Positions 25,349-35,531 of a DNA stretch of 64,000 nucleotides are shown here, one piece after another; the first letter of the stretch is position 1; each line of letters opens with the position of its first letter. The position numbers were made by a program, and so were the translations under genes. The DNA comes from Gillisella terrae (lineage in GTDB: Bacteria; Pseudomonadota; Alphaproteobacteria; Rhizobiales; Rhizobiaceae): positions 679,889 to 743,888 of the forward strand of contig NZ_SSOA01000002.1 in NCBI RefSeq assembly GCF_004801395.1. Reading direction: 5' to 3'. The notes under the pieces are model-generated. The model saw only the letters and a list, made by a program, of their open reading frames with translations. It was not told the origin of the DNA and searched no databases.

Positions 25349-27703
25349 ATGGTGAACGTGCAGCGGGCAACCGCAGCCGATGATCGGTTGCGACTCAAAT
25401 TATATGGATTTGCGTCTCTTCTGAAATCTGTCACGCAACGAAAAATCCCAACCGCCGGAACCACCAGTCTGGCTGCGACCAACACGGACGCAGCCCTGAG
25501 ACAAATCATTCCTGTGCTGGTCGTTGCTTTTCTCATTGTCGTTGCTCTGGCGCGTGGATTGGGGCTTGTTTCGGAATATGGCCGAATGGAAAGTGCCATT
25601 CGCCACTCAACCGCAATGATGGCATCAACCGCCGCTGCGGCCCTCTCTTCCGGGCCAACCAATCCGGCTTCCATGGATCGGAAAAGTGCCGAGGCTTTGA
25701 TTGCGCGCTTTCTTCCGGCTGACCTGATTGACGATGAGAGTTTTGTCTTGCTGCTCAATCCGAACGGGGTGGTGGTTGCTGGCTCGAGCAGAGGGGCAGC
25801 GTTCGTTGGGCTGCATATGATGGACCTGTTTCCGGAAGTTGCCACGCTGAGGCGGTTTGGCGACAAGACGGGTGCGATTGAAACCAATATTGATGGCTCA
25901 CGCCATATCGCTGTTTTGACGCCCACCGGCGCAGACGGTGCCTTGGTGTTGGCCGCCCATTCGCTCAAATCCGCAGCCGATTATTGGCAGGCAGAGATTG
26001 CTCTTAATGTTACGCTCTTTTCGGCTATTTCGCTCATTCTCATGGGCGTGCTCTATGCCTATTTTTCCCAAGCCAAACGTGCGCGCGAGACCTCCGATGT
26101 GTTTGTTGAATCCAACCATCGGGTAGAGACCGCACTTTCGCGCGGCCGTTGCGGTTTGTGGGATTTCGATCTCGCCACCCGCAAGCTTGTGTGGTCGCAG
26201 TCGATGTTTGAAATCCTTGGGCAAGAACCGTCCAGCGAGCCTTTTGCCTTCACGGATGCCGCCAAGATGATGCATCCAGACGATGGCAATCTCTATGCTC
26301 TGGCGCGCACTATTGGCCGCAATGCCGACCGTCATATCGATCAGGTCTTTCGCATGCGTCATGCCAACGGTCACTATGTTTGGCTGCGCGCCCGCGCGCA
26401 AGTTATCCGCACCCATTCCGGTCGGCCGCATGTGATTGGTATTGCCATGGATGTGACCGAACAGCATCGCCTCGCGCAGCGCTATGCTGAAGCGGATCAG
26501 AGACTGGCTGATGCGATTGAGAGCACATCTGAAGCCTTCGTGCTCTGGGACAAGAACGACCGCCTGGTCATGTGGAATGCCCATTTTCAAAAAGTCTACG
26601 GCCTGCCCGATAATATTCTGGTTCCCGGCGTTGAGCGCTCCAAAGTGGACGCAGCGGCCGCAAGACCGATTATTCAACGGCGCATTGCCGACCCAAATGC
26701 CACTGGTAGCTCCCGCACAACAGAATTGCAGCTGGCCGACGAGCGTTGGCTGCAAATCAACGAGCGCCGCACCCGCGATGGTGGTCTGGTTTCGGTTGGC
26801 ACCGACATTACCTTGCTCAAACGCCATCAAGAGCGTCTGCGCGAGCAGGAACGTCGCCTGATGGCAACGATTGGCGACCTTTCTGCCTCTCAGAAAAAAC
26901 TGGAGCGCCAGAAATCCGAATTGTCCGAAGCAAATGAAAAATATCTGGCGGAAAAGCAGCGCGCCGAAGCTGCCAACAAAGCAAAATCAGAATTCCTGGC
27001 CAACATGTCGCACGAGCTCCGCACACCCCTGAACGCCATTCTGGGCTTCTCGGAAATCTTGTGCACCAATATGTTTGGCCCGATCGGTTCGCCCAAATAT
27101 GATGAATATGCAAGGGACATTCACGATAGCGGTCGCCATTTGCTGAATGTTATCAATGATATTCTGGATATGTCCAAGATTGAAGCAGGACATATGATCC
27201 TGAAATGCGAAACCATTGATTTTGCTTCCCTGATTGATGAGACCCTGCGTCTCACCACCATATCGGCAATGGGGAAAAATATTACGGTTGAGAGGCGCAT
27301 TGCATCCGGCCTGACGCTCACCGCCGACCGGCGTGCAATGAAGCAAATCATGCTGAACATTCTGTCGAACTCGGTGAAGTTCACCAATGAAGGCGGAAAC
27401 ATCTCGGTGCGCTCCTATAAAGTCGCAGGTGCCGTGAGACTGTTGATTGCCGATACGGGCATTGGCATTCCCAAAAAAGCGATCGGCAAAATCGGCCAAC
27501 CATTCGAGCAGGTGCAAAGCCAATATGCCAAGAGCAAAGGCGGTTCCGGTCTTGGTCTGGCCATTTCGCGATCACTGACAATGCTGCACGGCGGCACCTT
27601 GACTGTGCGATCTCGCGAGGGTGTGGGCACCGTTGTCGTCATCACCGTGCCCGACGCTGCCGATGCGAAGGAAAAGGCAACAGCAACAGCCCGCGCGTCT
27701 TGA
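25349..27703 (+). CDS. pleC: PAS-domain sensor histidine kinase, PleC-like
   Basis: A 784-residue membrane kinase. It has two membrane segments (about 52-70 and 215-235) around a periplasmic region, then two PAS folds (about 260-375 and 385-490), a coiled coil, HisKA and HATPase domains. The H box FLANMSHELRTPLNAILGFS has His555; the N and G boxes (NILSNSVKF, GGSGLGLAIS) are intact. The H box matches the PdhS/PleC/DivJ group that acts on DivK in the cell-cycle pathway of alphaproteobacteria. Position next to glnE matches the S. meliloti pleC locus as I recall it. It could be another PdhS-family kinase. Confidence 0.8.
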   Translation: MVNVQRATAADDRLRLKLYGFASLLKSVTQRKIPTAGTTSLAATNTDAALRQIIPVLVVAFLIVVALARGLGLVSEYGRMESAIRHSTAMMASTAAAALSSGPTNPASMDRKSAEALIARFLPADLIDDESFVLLLNPNGVVVAGSSRGAAFVGLHMMDLFPEVATLRRFGDKTGAIETNIDGSRHIAVLTPTGADGALVLAAHSLKSAADYWQAEIALNVTLFSAISLILMGVLYAYFSQAKRARETSDVFVESNHRVETALSRGRCGLWDFDLATRKLVWSQSMFEILGQEPSSEPFAFTDAAKMMHPDDGNLYALARTIGRNADRHIDQVFRMRHANGHYVWLRARAQVIRTHSGRPHVIGIAMDVTEQHRLAQRYAEADQRLADAIESTSEAFVLWDKNDRLVMWNAHFQKVYGLPDNILVPGVERSKVDAAAARPIIQRRIADPNATGSSRTTELQLADERWLQINERRTRDGGLVSVGTDITLLKRHQERLREQERRLMATIGDLSASQKKLERQKSELSEANEKYLAEKQRAEAANKAKSEFLANMSHELRTPLNAILGFSEILCTNMFGPIGSPKYDEYARDIHDSGRHLLNVINDILDMSKIEAGHMILKCETIDFASLIDETLRLTTISAMGKNITVERRIASGLTLTADRRAMKQIMLNILSNSVKFTNEGGNISVRSYKVAGAVRLLIADTGIGIPKKAIGKIGQPFEQVQSQYAKSKGGSGLGLAISRSLTMLHGGTLTVRSREGVGTVVVITVPDAADAKEKATATARAS

Positions 27704-27830
27704 TGCGCCACATGACAAAGAATTAATCAACATCACTTGCTGTTGTGTTGGATGTGAACAGGCAAAGCGCGACAATATCCTTGACCGGCGAACGATTGTT
27801 CATGTCGGTTTATTCGAGGAGGAGCGAATT

Positions 27831-28169
27831 ATGTCTTACATGATCAAAGTCTCTGTTGCTGCCGTTCTCGCCACCGCCGCCATGACCGGCATCAGCCATG
27901 CAGCCATGTCTGCCGCTGACAAAGCCTTGGCGACCGACCACAGCCCCCGCTTCGTCATCAGCTCGCCGGATGCGATCGAAAAGCATGACACATTTCAGGA
28001 TTTTCTAGGATCTCTGTCGCCCTCCAGCCCACAGGCACGGGCGATCCAGGCAGCCATTCGTGAAAACCCGGTTCTACGCAAACAAATTCTGGCGCAGAAT
28101 ATCGAAATCAAGAATGTGATTTATGCAGATGAAGCCTCAGACGGCAGCTTCGTGCTGTATGTCCGCTAA
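27831..28169 (+). CDS. Small exported protein, unknown
   Basis: A 112-residue protein with a clear signal peptide (about 1-25, ending SHAAM). The mature part is short and hydrophilic with no recognised domain. The start at 27831 has the strong site GAGGAGG; a longer in-frame ORF upstream is overlap with the kinase end. It is probably periplasmic. The gene follows pleC by 127 bases and is followed by a GC-rich hairpin. Confidence 0.75.
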   Translation: MSYMIKVSVAAVLATAAMTGISHAAMSAADKALATDHSPRFVISSPDAIEKHDTFQDFLGSLSPSSPQARAIQAAIRENPVLRKQILAQNIEIKNVIYADEASDGSFVLYVR

Positions 28170-28186
28170 CATCTCTGCAAAGAGAG

Positions 28187-28210
28187 GGGCCGGACATGTC
28201 TGCCCGGCCC
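28187..28210 (+). terminator. Hairpin after small exported protein
   Basis: GGGCCGG and CCGGCCC enclose a 10-nt loop 18 bases after the stop. There is no T tract, so termination is likely but not certain. Confidence 0.45.
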
Positions 28211-28232
28211 GAAAGGTGATACACGCGCGCTA

Positions 28233-28332
28233 CTGCATAATTCCTTAAATCGGAATCGATTTAAGGAATTATGCAGCAGATTTAAAGTGTTACAGCATCC
28301 TTTGTGCGCCATATATGGCGCACGGTGCTGTA
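28233..28332. repeat. Composite mosaic repeat, intact two-palindrome copy
   Basis: Palindrome 1 (28233-28276): CTGCATAATTCCTTAAATC and GATTTAAGGAATTATGCAG around GGAATC. Palindrome 2 (28291-28332): TACAGCATC..GCGCCATATATGGCGC..GGTGCTGTA. A 14-base AT-rich link joins them. This is among the cleanest copies in the window and lies between convergent genes. Confidence 0.85.
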
Positions 28333-28346
28333 TATGGTGTTGCCGC

Positions 28347-31298
28347 TTATCCCTTCACCACAGCTTGAAAAATTCGGCGCACCGCCCGTGACACCCGTTT
28401 CAGCTCCACCTCAAGGGATTTGACATCGGGGCAATCCGTGATCCGCAAGAGAACATCAAGCAACCCGGCTGGCGCTTCAGCAGGATTGAAATGACCATCA
28501 ACACAGGTGCGGGTCACTTGTGCAATGTTGCCGTAGAGCTTTAACGCAGCAAGGCTTGTCTCCAGATCGTCCTTGGAGATCATAACGGTCCCCAGAGCCT
28601 TCAAGCTTTCTGCCGTGGTGAGGCCGCGCTGGAAAGCAATGCCCTCACCCGGCGCAATCAGCGCCAGATACTGCGCGATGAATTCAAGATCAATCAGACC
28701 ACCGGGAATAAGCTTGACGTCAAATGCATCCTGCGGCGGTTTTTCCGCATCAATCAGGCTTCGCATCTCGGTCACGGCAATTGCAACCTCGCCTTTGTCC
28801 CGGCGCATTTGCAAAATCCCGGCAACGCAGGCCTCAGCCTGTTTCATTAACTCGGCATCGCCCGTCACCAAGCGCGCCCGTGTCAGCGCCATATGCTCCC
28901 AGGTCCATGCCTCTTGTGCCTGATAGCGCTCGAACGCCTTGAGCCGTGTCGCCACAGGCCCTTTGTTGCCCGAGGGGCGAAGCCGCATATCCACCTCATA
29001 CAACACCCCTTCCGCCGTGGGGGCAGAAAGCGCTGCAATCAACCGCTGAGTAAAGCGGGTGTAATAACGCACTGGGTCCAATGGCTTCTCACCATCACTA
29101 TCGCCTGCATCATCCGGATATTCGTAGAGCACGATCAGATCAACGTCAGAACCTGCGGTCAACTCGTAAGAGCCAAGTTTTCCCATCCCGACAAGCGCGG
29201 CTTGAGCGCCGTCAATGCGGCCATGGCTGGCTTCCATTTCCCGCTGCACCGCTTGAAATGCCTGATCGATCACCAGATCGGCCAAATCGGTAAAGGCGCG
29301 CCCTGCCGTATCCGCCGAGATCGAGGCGGTCAGCAGCCGAATGCCAATGAGAAACCGGTGCTCGGCTGCAAAAATGCGAAGGCGATCCAGCATGTCTTCA
29401 TAGTGGCCAACCCCCATCAAAAAAGCATCCAACCGCTTGGAAAGATAGCTTCGAGTTGGCAATTCCTCCAAAATTGCGGGGTCCAACATGCCATCAAACA
29501 CATGGGGTCGGCTGGCAATAATATTGGCAAGGCGCGGTGCCGCCGCCATGATGGTCACCAGAAGATCAAGCAGAGCCGCATTATTTGCCAGCAAGGAGAA
29601 CAGTTGAATGCCAGCGGGCAACCCGGCCAGAAAAGCATCAAACCGCAAGAGTGCTTCATCTGCACGGCTGCTTTCGCCAAAAGCCTTGAGCAAACGCGGC
29701 GTCAGCTCCGTCAGTCTCTCGCGCGCTTCCACCGATTGCGTGGCGCGATAGCGACCATAGTGCCAGGTGCGGATAACCCGCGATATATCCTCTGGCCGTT
29801 TGAAGCCCAGCTTTTGCAAGGTCGCCAGCGTATCGGGATCATCCTTCTGGCCCGTAAAGACCAAATTGCCATCAATCGACAATTCGCCTTCCTGCTCAAA
29901 CAGTTGCGCATAGCGGCGCTCAACCGTCTTCAACCGCTTTTGCAAGGCCTCTGAAAAAGTCGCAACACTTGAGAAACCCATCATGAAGGCAATGCGCTTG
30001 AGCTCAGCCTCGGTTGTCGGCAGCGTGTGGGTTTGCTCATCATGCACCATCTGGATGCGGTGTTCGACATCGCGCAAAAACCAGTAGGCTTCGGTCAGCT
30101 CATCGCGGGTGTCCGTGTCAATCCAGCGGGCTTGCGCCAGCGCTGCCAGCGCTGCCTCGGTGGCTTTTGCCCGCAGTTCCAACATACGCCCGCCCGCGAT
30201 CAATTGCTGCGTCTGGGCAAAAAATTCGATTTCCCGAATGCCACCACGCCCAAGTTTGACGTTATGGCCCTTCACAGCAATGGTGCTATGGCCCTTGTGA
30301 CTATGGATCTGGCGTTTGATGGAGTGAATATCGGCAATGGCCGCATAGTCGAGATATTTGCGAAAGACAAAAGGCGAAAGCTCTTTCAGAAAAGCCTCAC
30401 CCGCCGCAACATCGCCCGCAACCGGCCGCGCCTTGATAAAGGCCGCCCGCTCCCAGTTTTGCCCGCGACCTTCATAATAGTTGAGGGCCGCCTCCACTGG
30501 CACAGCAAGCGGTGTCGCTCCCGGATCTGGCCGCAAGCGCAGGTCGGTGCGAAACACATAACCATCTGCCGTGCGCTCTTGCAGAATGCGGATCAAGCGG
30601 CGCATCATCCGGCCATAGGTTTCCGTGCCATCTTCAGGCTGTATCAAAATGCCTGTTTCAGCATCGAAAAACACCACGAGGTCGATGTCAGACGAGTAAT
30701 TCAGCTCGAAAGCACCCAGCTTGCCCATGCCAAGAACAATCAGGCCGCTGCCTTTGGCGGGCGCACTCGCATCTTGTAAATGCAACTTGCCAGCCTCAGA
30801 ACCCGCTAGCAGCAGATGATCAATGGCGGTCGCAATCGCCGCATCCGCCATACGGCTAAGCCAAAGTGTGACCTGTCTTGCATCCAACACCCGGCCAAGA
30901 TCAGCCAACGCCAGTAAAAATGACAGGCCGCGTTTGGCCTGGCGCAACCGTGTCATCACCACGGCTTCCGACGGCGCTGGTGAATCGGGTTGTGGCTGCC
31001 ACGCCGATCGTGCTTGCTCAACCAGACCCTCAAGGCTTTCATTCAATGGAGTGCTGATGGCCAGCGTGACGAGATCGGGCTGGCGAGCGACCATCTCGCG
31101 CAAATGGGGCGACAAAGTCAGTGCTGCGATGAGAAAGTCTTTGATCGCGCTCTCACCGGCCAGCAAATCCGCAATGGCTGGCTGCTGGCGGCCCAGCTCT
31201 TTCAATTGCGACAGCACCACCCGCGTGTCAGTTTTGTTGAGCGGTTTTATCACGTCAGCTGCAACATCCACCAAGCGCATCGTCTCTTTGTCTGGCAT
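28347..31298 (-). CDS. glnE: Bifunctional glutamine synthetase adenylyltransferase/removase
   Basis: A 983-residue enzyme that adenylylates (inactivates) and de-adenylylates glutamine synthetase in response to PII. Both nucleotidyltransferase active sites are visible: the N-terminal removase site (NYSSDIDLVVFFD) and the C-terminal transferase site (TAGSDVDLIVLYE). The start at 31298 is chosen because GGAGGAAAT sits directly upstream; the ORF could extend 13 codons further without one. The neighbouring histidine kinase gene ends 44 bases upstream on the same strand. Confidence 0.95.
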   Translation of the reverse strand: MPDKETMRLVDVAADVIKPLNKTDTRVVLSQLKELGRQQPAIADLLAGESAIKDFLIAALTLSPHLREMVARQPDLVTLAISTPLNESLEGLVEQARSAWQPQPDSPAPSEAVVMTRLRQAKRGLSFLLALADLGRVLDARQVTLWLSRMADAAIATAIDHLLLAGSEAGKLHLQDASAPAKGSGLIVLGMGKLGAFELNYSSDIDLVVFFDAETGILIQPEDGTETYGRMMRRLIRILQERTADGYVFRTDLRLRPDPGATPLAVPVEAALNYYEGRGQNWERAAFIKARPVAGDVAAGEAFLKELSPFVFRKYLDYAAIADIHSIKRQIHSHKGHSTIAVKGHNVKLGRGGIREIEFFAQTQQLIAGGRMLELRAKATEAALAALAQARWIDTDTRDELTEAYWFLRDVEHRIQMVHDEQTHTLPTTEAELKRIAFMMGFSSVATFSEALQKRLKTVERRYAQLFEQEGELSIDGNLVFTGQKDDPDTLATLQKLGFKRPEDISRVIRTWHYGRYRATQSVEARERLTELTPRLLKAFGESSRADEALLRFDAFLAGLPAGIQLFSLLANNAALLDLLVTIMAAAPRLANIIASRPHVFDGMLDPAILEELPTRSYLSKRLDAFLMGVGHYEDMLDRLRIFAAEHRFLIGIRLLTASISADTAGRAFTDLADLVIDQAFQAVQREMEASHGRIDGAQAALVGMGKLGSYELTAGSDVDLIVLYEYPDDAGDSDGEKPLDPVRYYTRFTQRLIAALSAPTAEGVLYEVDMRLRPSGNKGPVATRLKAFERYQAQEAWTWEHMALTRARLVTGDAELMKQAEACVAGILQMRRDKGEVAIAVTEMRSLIDAEKPPQDAFDVKLIPGGLIDLEFIAQYLALIAPGEGIAFQRGLTTAESLKALGTVMISKDDLETSLAALKLYGNIAQVTRTCVDGHFNPAEAPAGLLDVLLRITDCPDVKSLEVELKRVSRAVRRIFQAVVKG

Positions 31299-31342
31299 AT
31301 TTCCTCCGGTCCCGTCTTTTCTGATGACAGGTTGCAAAGAGT

Positions 31343-32746
31343 TTATGCCGTTGCGCGCGGAAAGACCATGGTGACCGTCAAGCCTGGTGGCTGTCCATCC
31401 ACATCGCTGGTATTGCTCAGCTCCATCCGCCCGCCATGCAGCGCCATCACGGCCGCCACCAGCGAAAGCCCAAGGCCGGTGCCCGGCTTGCTGCGGCTTT
31501 CATCGAGCCGAACAAACCGCTTCACGGCATCGTCACGCCTTTCTGCTGGAATACCCGGTCCATGATCGGCAACGCTCAAGCGAACGTCATGCTCACCGGC
31601 TTTGAGACTGACGCGGATTTCGCTGCCATCATCACCGGCATATTTGATGGCATTGTCCAGCAGATTGAAAATGGCCTGACCAATGAGCTCTCGGTTGCCG
31701 CGGACCCGCCCTTCTTGCGTAACATCGCTAACCAGCACATAGCCCGCTTCCTCGGCCACCGGCTCGTAAAGCTCTGCCGTATCGGTGGCAATGGCCGAGA
31801 GATCAAGATCAGACAGCTCGGCGGCAATATTGCCGGCCTCCACCCGCGATATCATCAAAAGCGCGTTGAACGTGCGGATCAATTGATCCGATTCGCCAAT
31901 GATGCCCTCAAGGGCGGCTCGGCGTCTGTCCTCATCGCCATCATCCAAGGCATCCGAGGCCTTGTTGCGCAAGCGCGTCAGCGGCGTTTTCAAATCATGA
32001 GCGATGTTATCGGACACCTGCCGCAGGCCTTCGTTCAGCTTTTCAATGCGTTCCAGCATCTGGTTCAACGACACAGACAGCCGGTCAAACTCATCACCAG
32101 AGCCAGACACCGGCAAGCGCTGGGCCAGATCTCCCGCCATGATTTTTTTGCCAGCTTCCGACATGCGGTCAATCCGCTTCAGGGCATTGCGACCAATGGC
32201 AAACCAGATCAGCAAAGCCCCCGCCCCCATAATGGCCAAAGCCACCATCAGCGCCTTGCGCACCAAAATCCGAAACTTTGTCGGCTCACCCAGATCGCGC
32301 CCCACCAGAATGCGCAAACCATTGTCGAGGAAAAACACTTTGGCCAAGGCTAGATGCTGGCGGTCATTGCTGGTTTCGAGATAGCGGTTGTAGCCGAAGG
32401 GAAAATCGGTCCAGCCCTCGCGGTCCAGAATGCCGGGCTGCACCGAGCTGACATTGCCTGCCAGAAACTGACCATTCGGGCCAGCGATAACATAGAGATT
32501 GGCTCCCGGCTGGCGCATGCGCCGTTCCATCAGCTTCAGCAGGCTGTTGACGCCACCGCGATCATAAACCCGTTGAATTTCCGTGACTTCCTGCTGCAAG
32601 CTGTCGCGGGTTTGCTGATCCAGCAGCCGCTCAGAAAGGGCTGTGACATAGATCACCAAAAATGCCGCGCACAAGGCAAACAGCAGAATATAGAGCGCCG
32701 AAAGCCGCACGGCGGTTGACCGGAGCAGTAAACCAAGGCGATTCAT
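31343..32746 (-). CDS. Sensor histidine kinase (EnvZ/QseC type)
   Basis: A 467-residue kinase with two membrane segments (about 15-37 and 163-185), a periplasmic sensor of about 125 residues, HAMP, HisKA with His250 (DNIAHDLKTPLTRL) and a complete HATPase domain (NLLDNAIKYA, GTGLGLSLV). It lies 105 bases downstream of its likely partner regulator. The pair sits between degP and glnE, an order I recall in other Rhizobiaceae. The signal is unknown; the position beside degP hints at envelope stress, but that is inference only. Confidence 0.88.
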   Translation of the reverse strand: MNRLGLLLRSTAVRLSALYILLFALCAAFLVIYVTALSERLLDQQTRDSLQQEVTEIQRVYDRGGVNSLLKLMERRMRQPGANLYVIAGPNGQFLAGNVSSVQPGILDREGWTDFPFGYNRYLETSNDRQHLALAKVFFLDNGLRILVGRDLGEPTKFRILVRKALMVALAIMGAGALLIWFAIGRNALKRIDRMSEAGKKIMAGDLAQRLPVSGSGDEFDRLSVSLNQMLERIEKLNEGLRQVSDNIAHDLKTPLTRLRNKASDALDDGDEDRRRAALEGIIGESDQLIRTFNALLMISRVEAGNIAAELSDLDLSAIATDTAELYEPVAEEAGYVLVSDVTQEGRVRGNRELIGQAIFNLLDNAIKYAGDDGSEIRVSLKAGEHDVRLSVADHGPGIPAERRDDAVKRFVRLDESRSKPGTGLGLSLVAAVMALHGGRMELSNTSDVDGQPPGLTVTMVFPRATA

Positions 32747-32851
32747 AAGGTCAGACCATCCGTGTCATTGTTGCAAACTGCGCCCCTTTTTAAAAGCATG
32801 AACGAGGGTGTGTAGACATTCGGCTTTGGGGAGGGAAAATGTCTGCCCACC

Positions 32852-33529
32852 CTAGCCTTCGTCCTTGATCATATAGCCAGCCCCGCGCACGGTTTTTAAA
32901 AGCGGCTTATCAAAATCGCGCTCGATCTTGGAGCGAAGGCGCGACACATGCACGTCGATCACATTGGTCTGGGGATCGAAATGGTAGTCCCACACATGCT
33001 CCAGCAGCATGGTGCGTGTCACCACCTGGCCCGCATTTTTCATCAAATATTCCAGCAAGCGAAATTCGCGCGGCTGGAGCAGGATTTCCTTGCCCTCGCG
33101 GCGCACTTCATGGGACAGCCGGTCCAGCTCCAGATTACCAACCCGGTAGATCATATCCTGTTCCGGCGCGCCTTTGCGTCTGCCCAGAACCTCCACCCGC
33201 GCCAGCAATTCCGAAAAAGCATAGGGTTTTGGCAAATAATCGTCGCCACCAGCACGCAGACCCGTCACCCGGTCATCCACCTGCCCCAGTGCCGAGAGAA
33301 TGAGCACAGGCGTGTTGATGGCGCGTTTGCGCAGTTCTGAAATCACCGACAGGCCATCACGGCGCGGTAACATCCGATCGATGATCATCACGTCATAGGT
33401 GTTTTCGGTACCCATAAACAGGCCCGCTTCGCCATCGCTGGCGTGATCGGCCAAAATCCCGGCCTCGCGAAATGCCTTGGTCATATAGGCCGCAGCTTCG
33501 AGATCATCTTCAATAACAAGTATTTTCAT
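32852..33529 (-). CDS. OmpR-family response regulator
   Basis: A 225-residue two-domain regulator: receiver (about 1-120, phospho-acceptor Asp in MIIDRMLP) and winged-helix DNA-binding domain (about 130-222, ending VRGAGYMI). It partners the kinase just downstream. The start at 33529 makes the receiver begin at its first strand (MKILVIEDD), as in homologues. A longer in-frame start at 33610 has a better ribosome-binding site (AGGCGG) and would add 27 residues, so a longer form cannot be excluded. Confidence 0.88.
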   Translation of the reverse strand: MKILVIEDDLEAAAYMTKAFREAGILADHASDGEAGLFMGTENTYDVMIIDRMLPRRDGLSVISELRKRAINTPVLILSALGQVDDRVTGLRAGGDDYLPKPYAFSELLARVEVLGRRKGAPEQDMIYRVGNLELDRLSHEVRREGKEILLQPREFRLLEYLMKNAGQVVTRTMLLEHVWDYHFDPQTNVIDVHVSRLRSKIERDFDKPLLKTVRGAGYMIKDEG

Positions 33530-33667
33530 GTGCATGACATTACTGCCAGCCGCGCTTTGCGCAAAACCCGAATTGCCGCTTTCCACGCTTTGTCCCGTTT
33601 CAATTGTCATGATCCGCCTCTTCAAGCATTTCCTGAAGCAAAAACGCTCTCGTGTTTAAGAAAACAC

Positions 33668-33693
33668 GGCGGTTGGCAGACATGCCAACCGCC
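33668..33693 (-). terminator. degP terminator
   Basis: A perfect 11-bp stem (GGCGGTTGGCA / TGCCAACCGCC), 4-nt loop, followed on the minus strand by GTGTTTTCTT. It lies 30 bases after the degP stop. Confidence 0.8.
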
Positions 33694-33722
33694 GCATCAG
33701 CAATCAGAGTTTAAGGCTTAGA

Positions 33723-35270
33723 TCAGCCCTGGCTGATGGGCAGAGCAACGAAGCGACTGCCGTTATCGGTCTGGATCTGGAAGAGCGCCCTGGTACGACC
33801 GCTTTTCTTGGCCTGATCGATGATCTTGGTAACATCATCGGCCTTGGCAACATCCTGATTGTTCACAGAGGTAATCGTCTGACCCACCTTCAGGCCCTTG
33901 TCGGCAGCATCGGAATTCTGATCGACATTGGTGATCTCCAGACCCTTGCCATCTTCCGAAGGCTTGACCGTGATGCCCAGATTGGCCAGAGCTTTCTCGG
34001 TTGCCGGGCCTGCGTTATCAGACTGGCTCTGATCGCTGTCATTGCTTGCCATATCCTTGGCCGCTGGCAGGTTTCCAAGGTCAACCTTGACAGACTTCGA
34101 GGCACCATCGCGCCACAAGGACACATCAACCTGTGTTCCCGGAGCAAAGCCCGCAATGCGCTTGGCCAAATCGCGCGGATCCTTCACCGGATCGCCATTG
34201 ACGGCAGTGATCACATCGCCCTGCTTGATGCCAGCCTTTTCGCCCGGTGATCCAGCCTGTGGCTCGGCCACAAGCGCGCCCTTGGCATCGGCCAGACCCA
34301 ACGATTCGGCGATATCCTTGCTCACCGGCTGGATCTGCACACCAAGCCAGCCGCGTTTGACCTCTCCATGTTTGATCAACTCATTCACCACCGACTTGGC
34401 CGTGGACGCGGGGATAGCAAAGGCAATGCCGACGCTGCCACCCGATGGTGAGAAGATTGCCGTGTTGATACCAACAACCTGACCATTGAGATTGAAGTCA
34501 GGACCACCCGAGTTACCACGGTTCACCGGTGCATCGATCTGTATGTAATCGTCGTAAGGACCAGAGCCGATATCACGACCAAAGGCCGACACGATACCGG
34601 AGGTCACAGTGCCACCAAGACCGAAGGGGTTACCAACGGCAACAACCCAATCACCAACGCGCACCTTGCTGTCATCAGCCCAGTTCACATAGGTGAATTT
34701 CTTCTTTGGTGCATCGACCTTCAAAACAGCCAGATCGGTGCGCTGATCCTTGCCAACCAGTTTTGCATCATATTCGGTGCCATCGTTCATCACGACCGTA
34801 TAGGCCTGACCATCGGAGACAACGTGATTGTTGGTAACCAGATAGCCATCTTCAGAGATGAAGAAGCCAGAGCCTTGTGCAACCGGGCGCAGCTTGCCGT
34901 GACGTTCTGCATGGGGATGTCTGTCTGGGCCACCACGGCCACCCTGTCCGGGCATGCCCCATTCCTTGAAGAAGCGCTTCAGCGGATCAGGAAGCTGGTC
35001 GAGATCGCGGCCATTGAAGGAAAAGCTGCTGCCGTCGTCGCTGGCCTGTTGCACATCCGACTTCACCCGGATCGACACAACGGCTGGAGAGACCGCGCTC
35101 ACCAGATCAGCAAAGCTCGGCACCTGTGGAGCCTGCACATTCACGGCTTCTGCATGAGCCGGAGTCAGCATCGCAGGCACCGTACCTGCCATCAAAAGCG
35201 CCGCCAGACCCGCAATTGTGCCGGTCCGCAGGATGGTCTTTGTGGTGTTTGGCTTCTTGGTGTCAGACAT
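33723..35270 (-). CDS. degP: Periplasmic serine protease DegP/HtrA
   Basis: A 515-residue protease-chaperone that handles misfolded envelope proteins. It has a signal peptide (about 1-43, ending AHA), a trypsin-like domain with the triad His149 (TNNHVV), Asp179 (TDLAV) and Ser254 (GNSGGP), and two PDZ domains (about 305-395 and 425-510). The start at 35270 begins the signal peptide and has AAAGGT upstream; two further in-frame ATGs upstream (35300, 35324) would give an unlikely long leader. It has its own terminator. The cyc operon lies upstream on the same strand. Confidence 0.93.
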   Translation of the reverse strand: MSDTKKPNTTKTILRTGTIAGLAALLMAGTVPAMLTPAHAEAVNVQAPQVPSFADLVSAVSPAVVSIRVKSDVQQASDDGSSFSFNGRDLDQLPDPLKRFFKEWGMPGQGGRGGPDRHPHAERHGKLRPVAQGSGFFISEDGYLVTNNHVVSDGQAYTVVMNDGTEYDAKLVGKDQRTDLAVLKVDAPKKKFTYVNWADDSKVRVGDWVVAVGNPFGLGGTVTSGIVSAFGRDIGSGPYDDYIQIDAPVNRGNSGGPDFNLNGQVVGINTAIFSPSGGSVGIAFAIPASTAKSVVNELIKHGEVKRGWLGVQIQPVSKDIAESLGLADAKGALVAEPQAGSPGEKAGIKQGDVITAVNGDPVKDPRDLAKRIAGFAPGTQVDVSLWRDGASKSVKVDLGNLPAAKDMASNDSDQSQSDNAGPATEKALANLGITVKPSEDGKGLEITNVDQNSDAADKGLKVGQTITSVNNQDVAKADDVTKIIDQAKKSGRTRALFQIQTDNGSRFVALPISQG

Positions 35271-35433
35271 GGGATTTATACCTTTATCTTCGTTGGGCAT
35301 CTGAATTCTTGACGTCGTCTTCAAAACTTGACTGTCAGGCGGTGGATGACAAAGATATAGGCGCTATCACCTTACAAAGAACTGTCCGCAAGATGAAACT
35401 TTGGTAATGCAAATTTTCATGCAATGGACATGT

Positions 35434-35522
35434 TACAGCTCGTTGCGTCATATGTGGCGCACGGCGCTGTAAGACTTTAAATCTTCTGCATAATTCTCCG
35501 AAAACCGAAGTCCGGTTTTCGG
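35434..35522. repeat. Diverged mosaic repeat copy
   Basis: Palindrome 2 (35434-35471, TACAGC..GGCGCTGTA) is followed by a variant of palindrome 1 in which the centre is replaced by a different hairpin (CCGAAAACCGAAGTCCGGTTTTCGG, quoted here as arms CCGAAAACC and GGTTTTCGG). The gap between degP and cycL holds nothing else. Confidence 0.7.
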
Positions 35523-35531
35523 TCTGATCCT

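Noticed and set aside
28893..29954. 353-codon ORF on the plus strand
   Set aside because: Antisense of glnE, whose motifs are intact.
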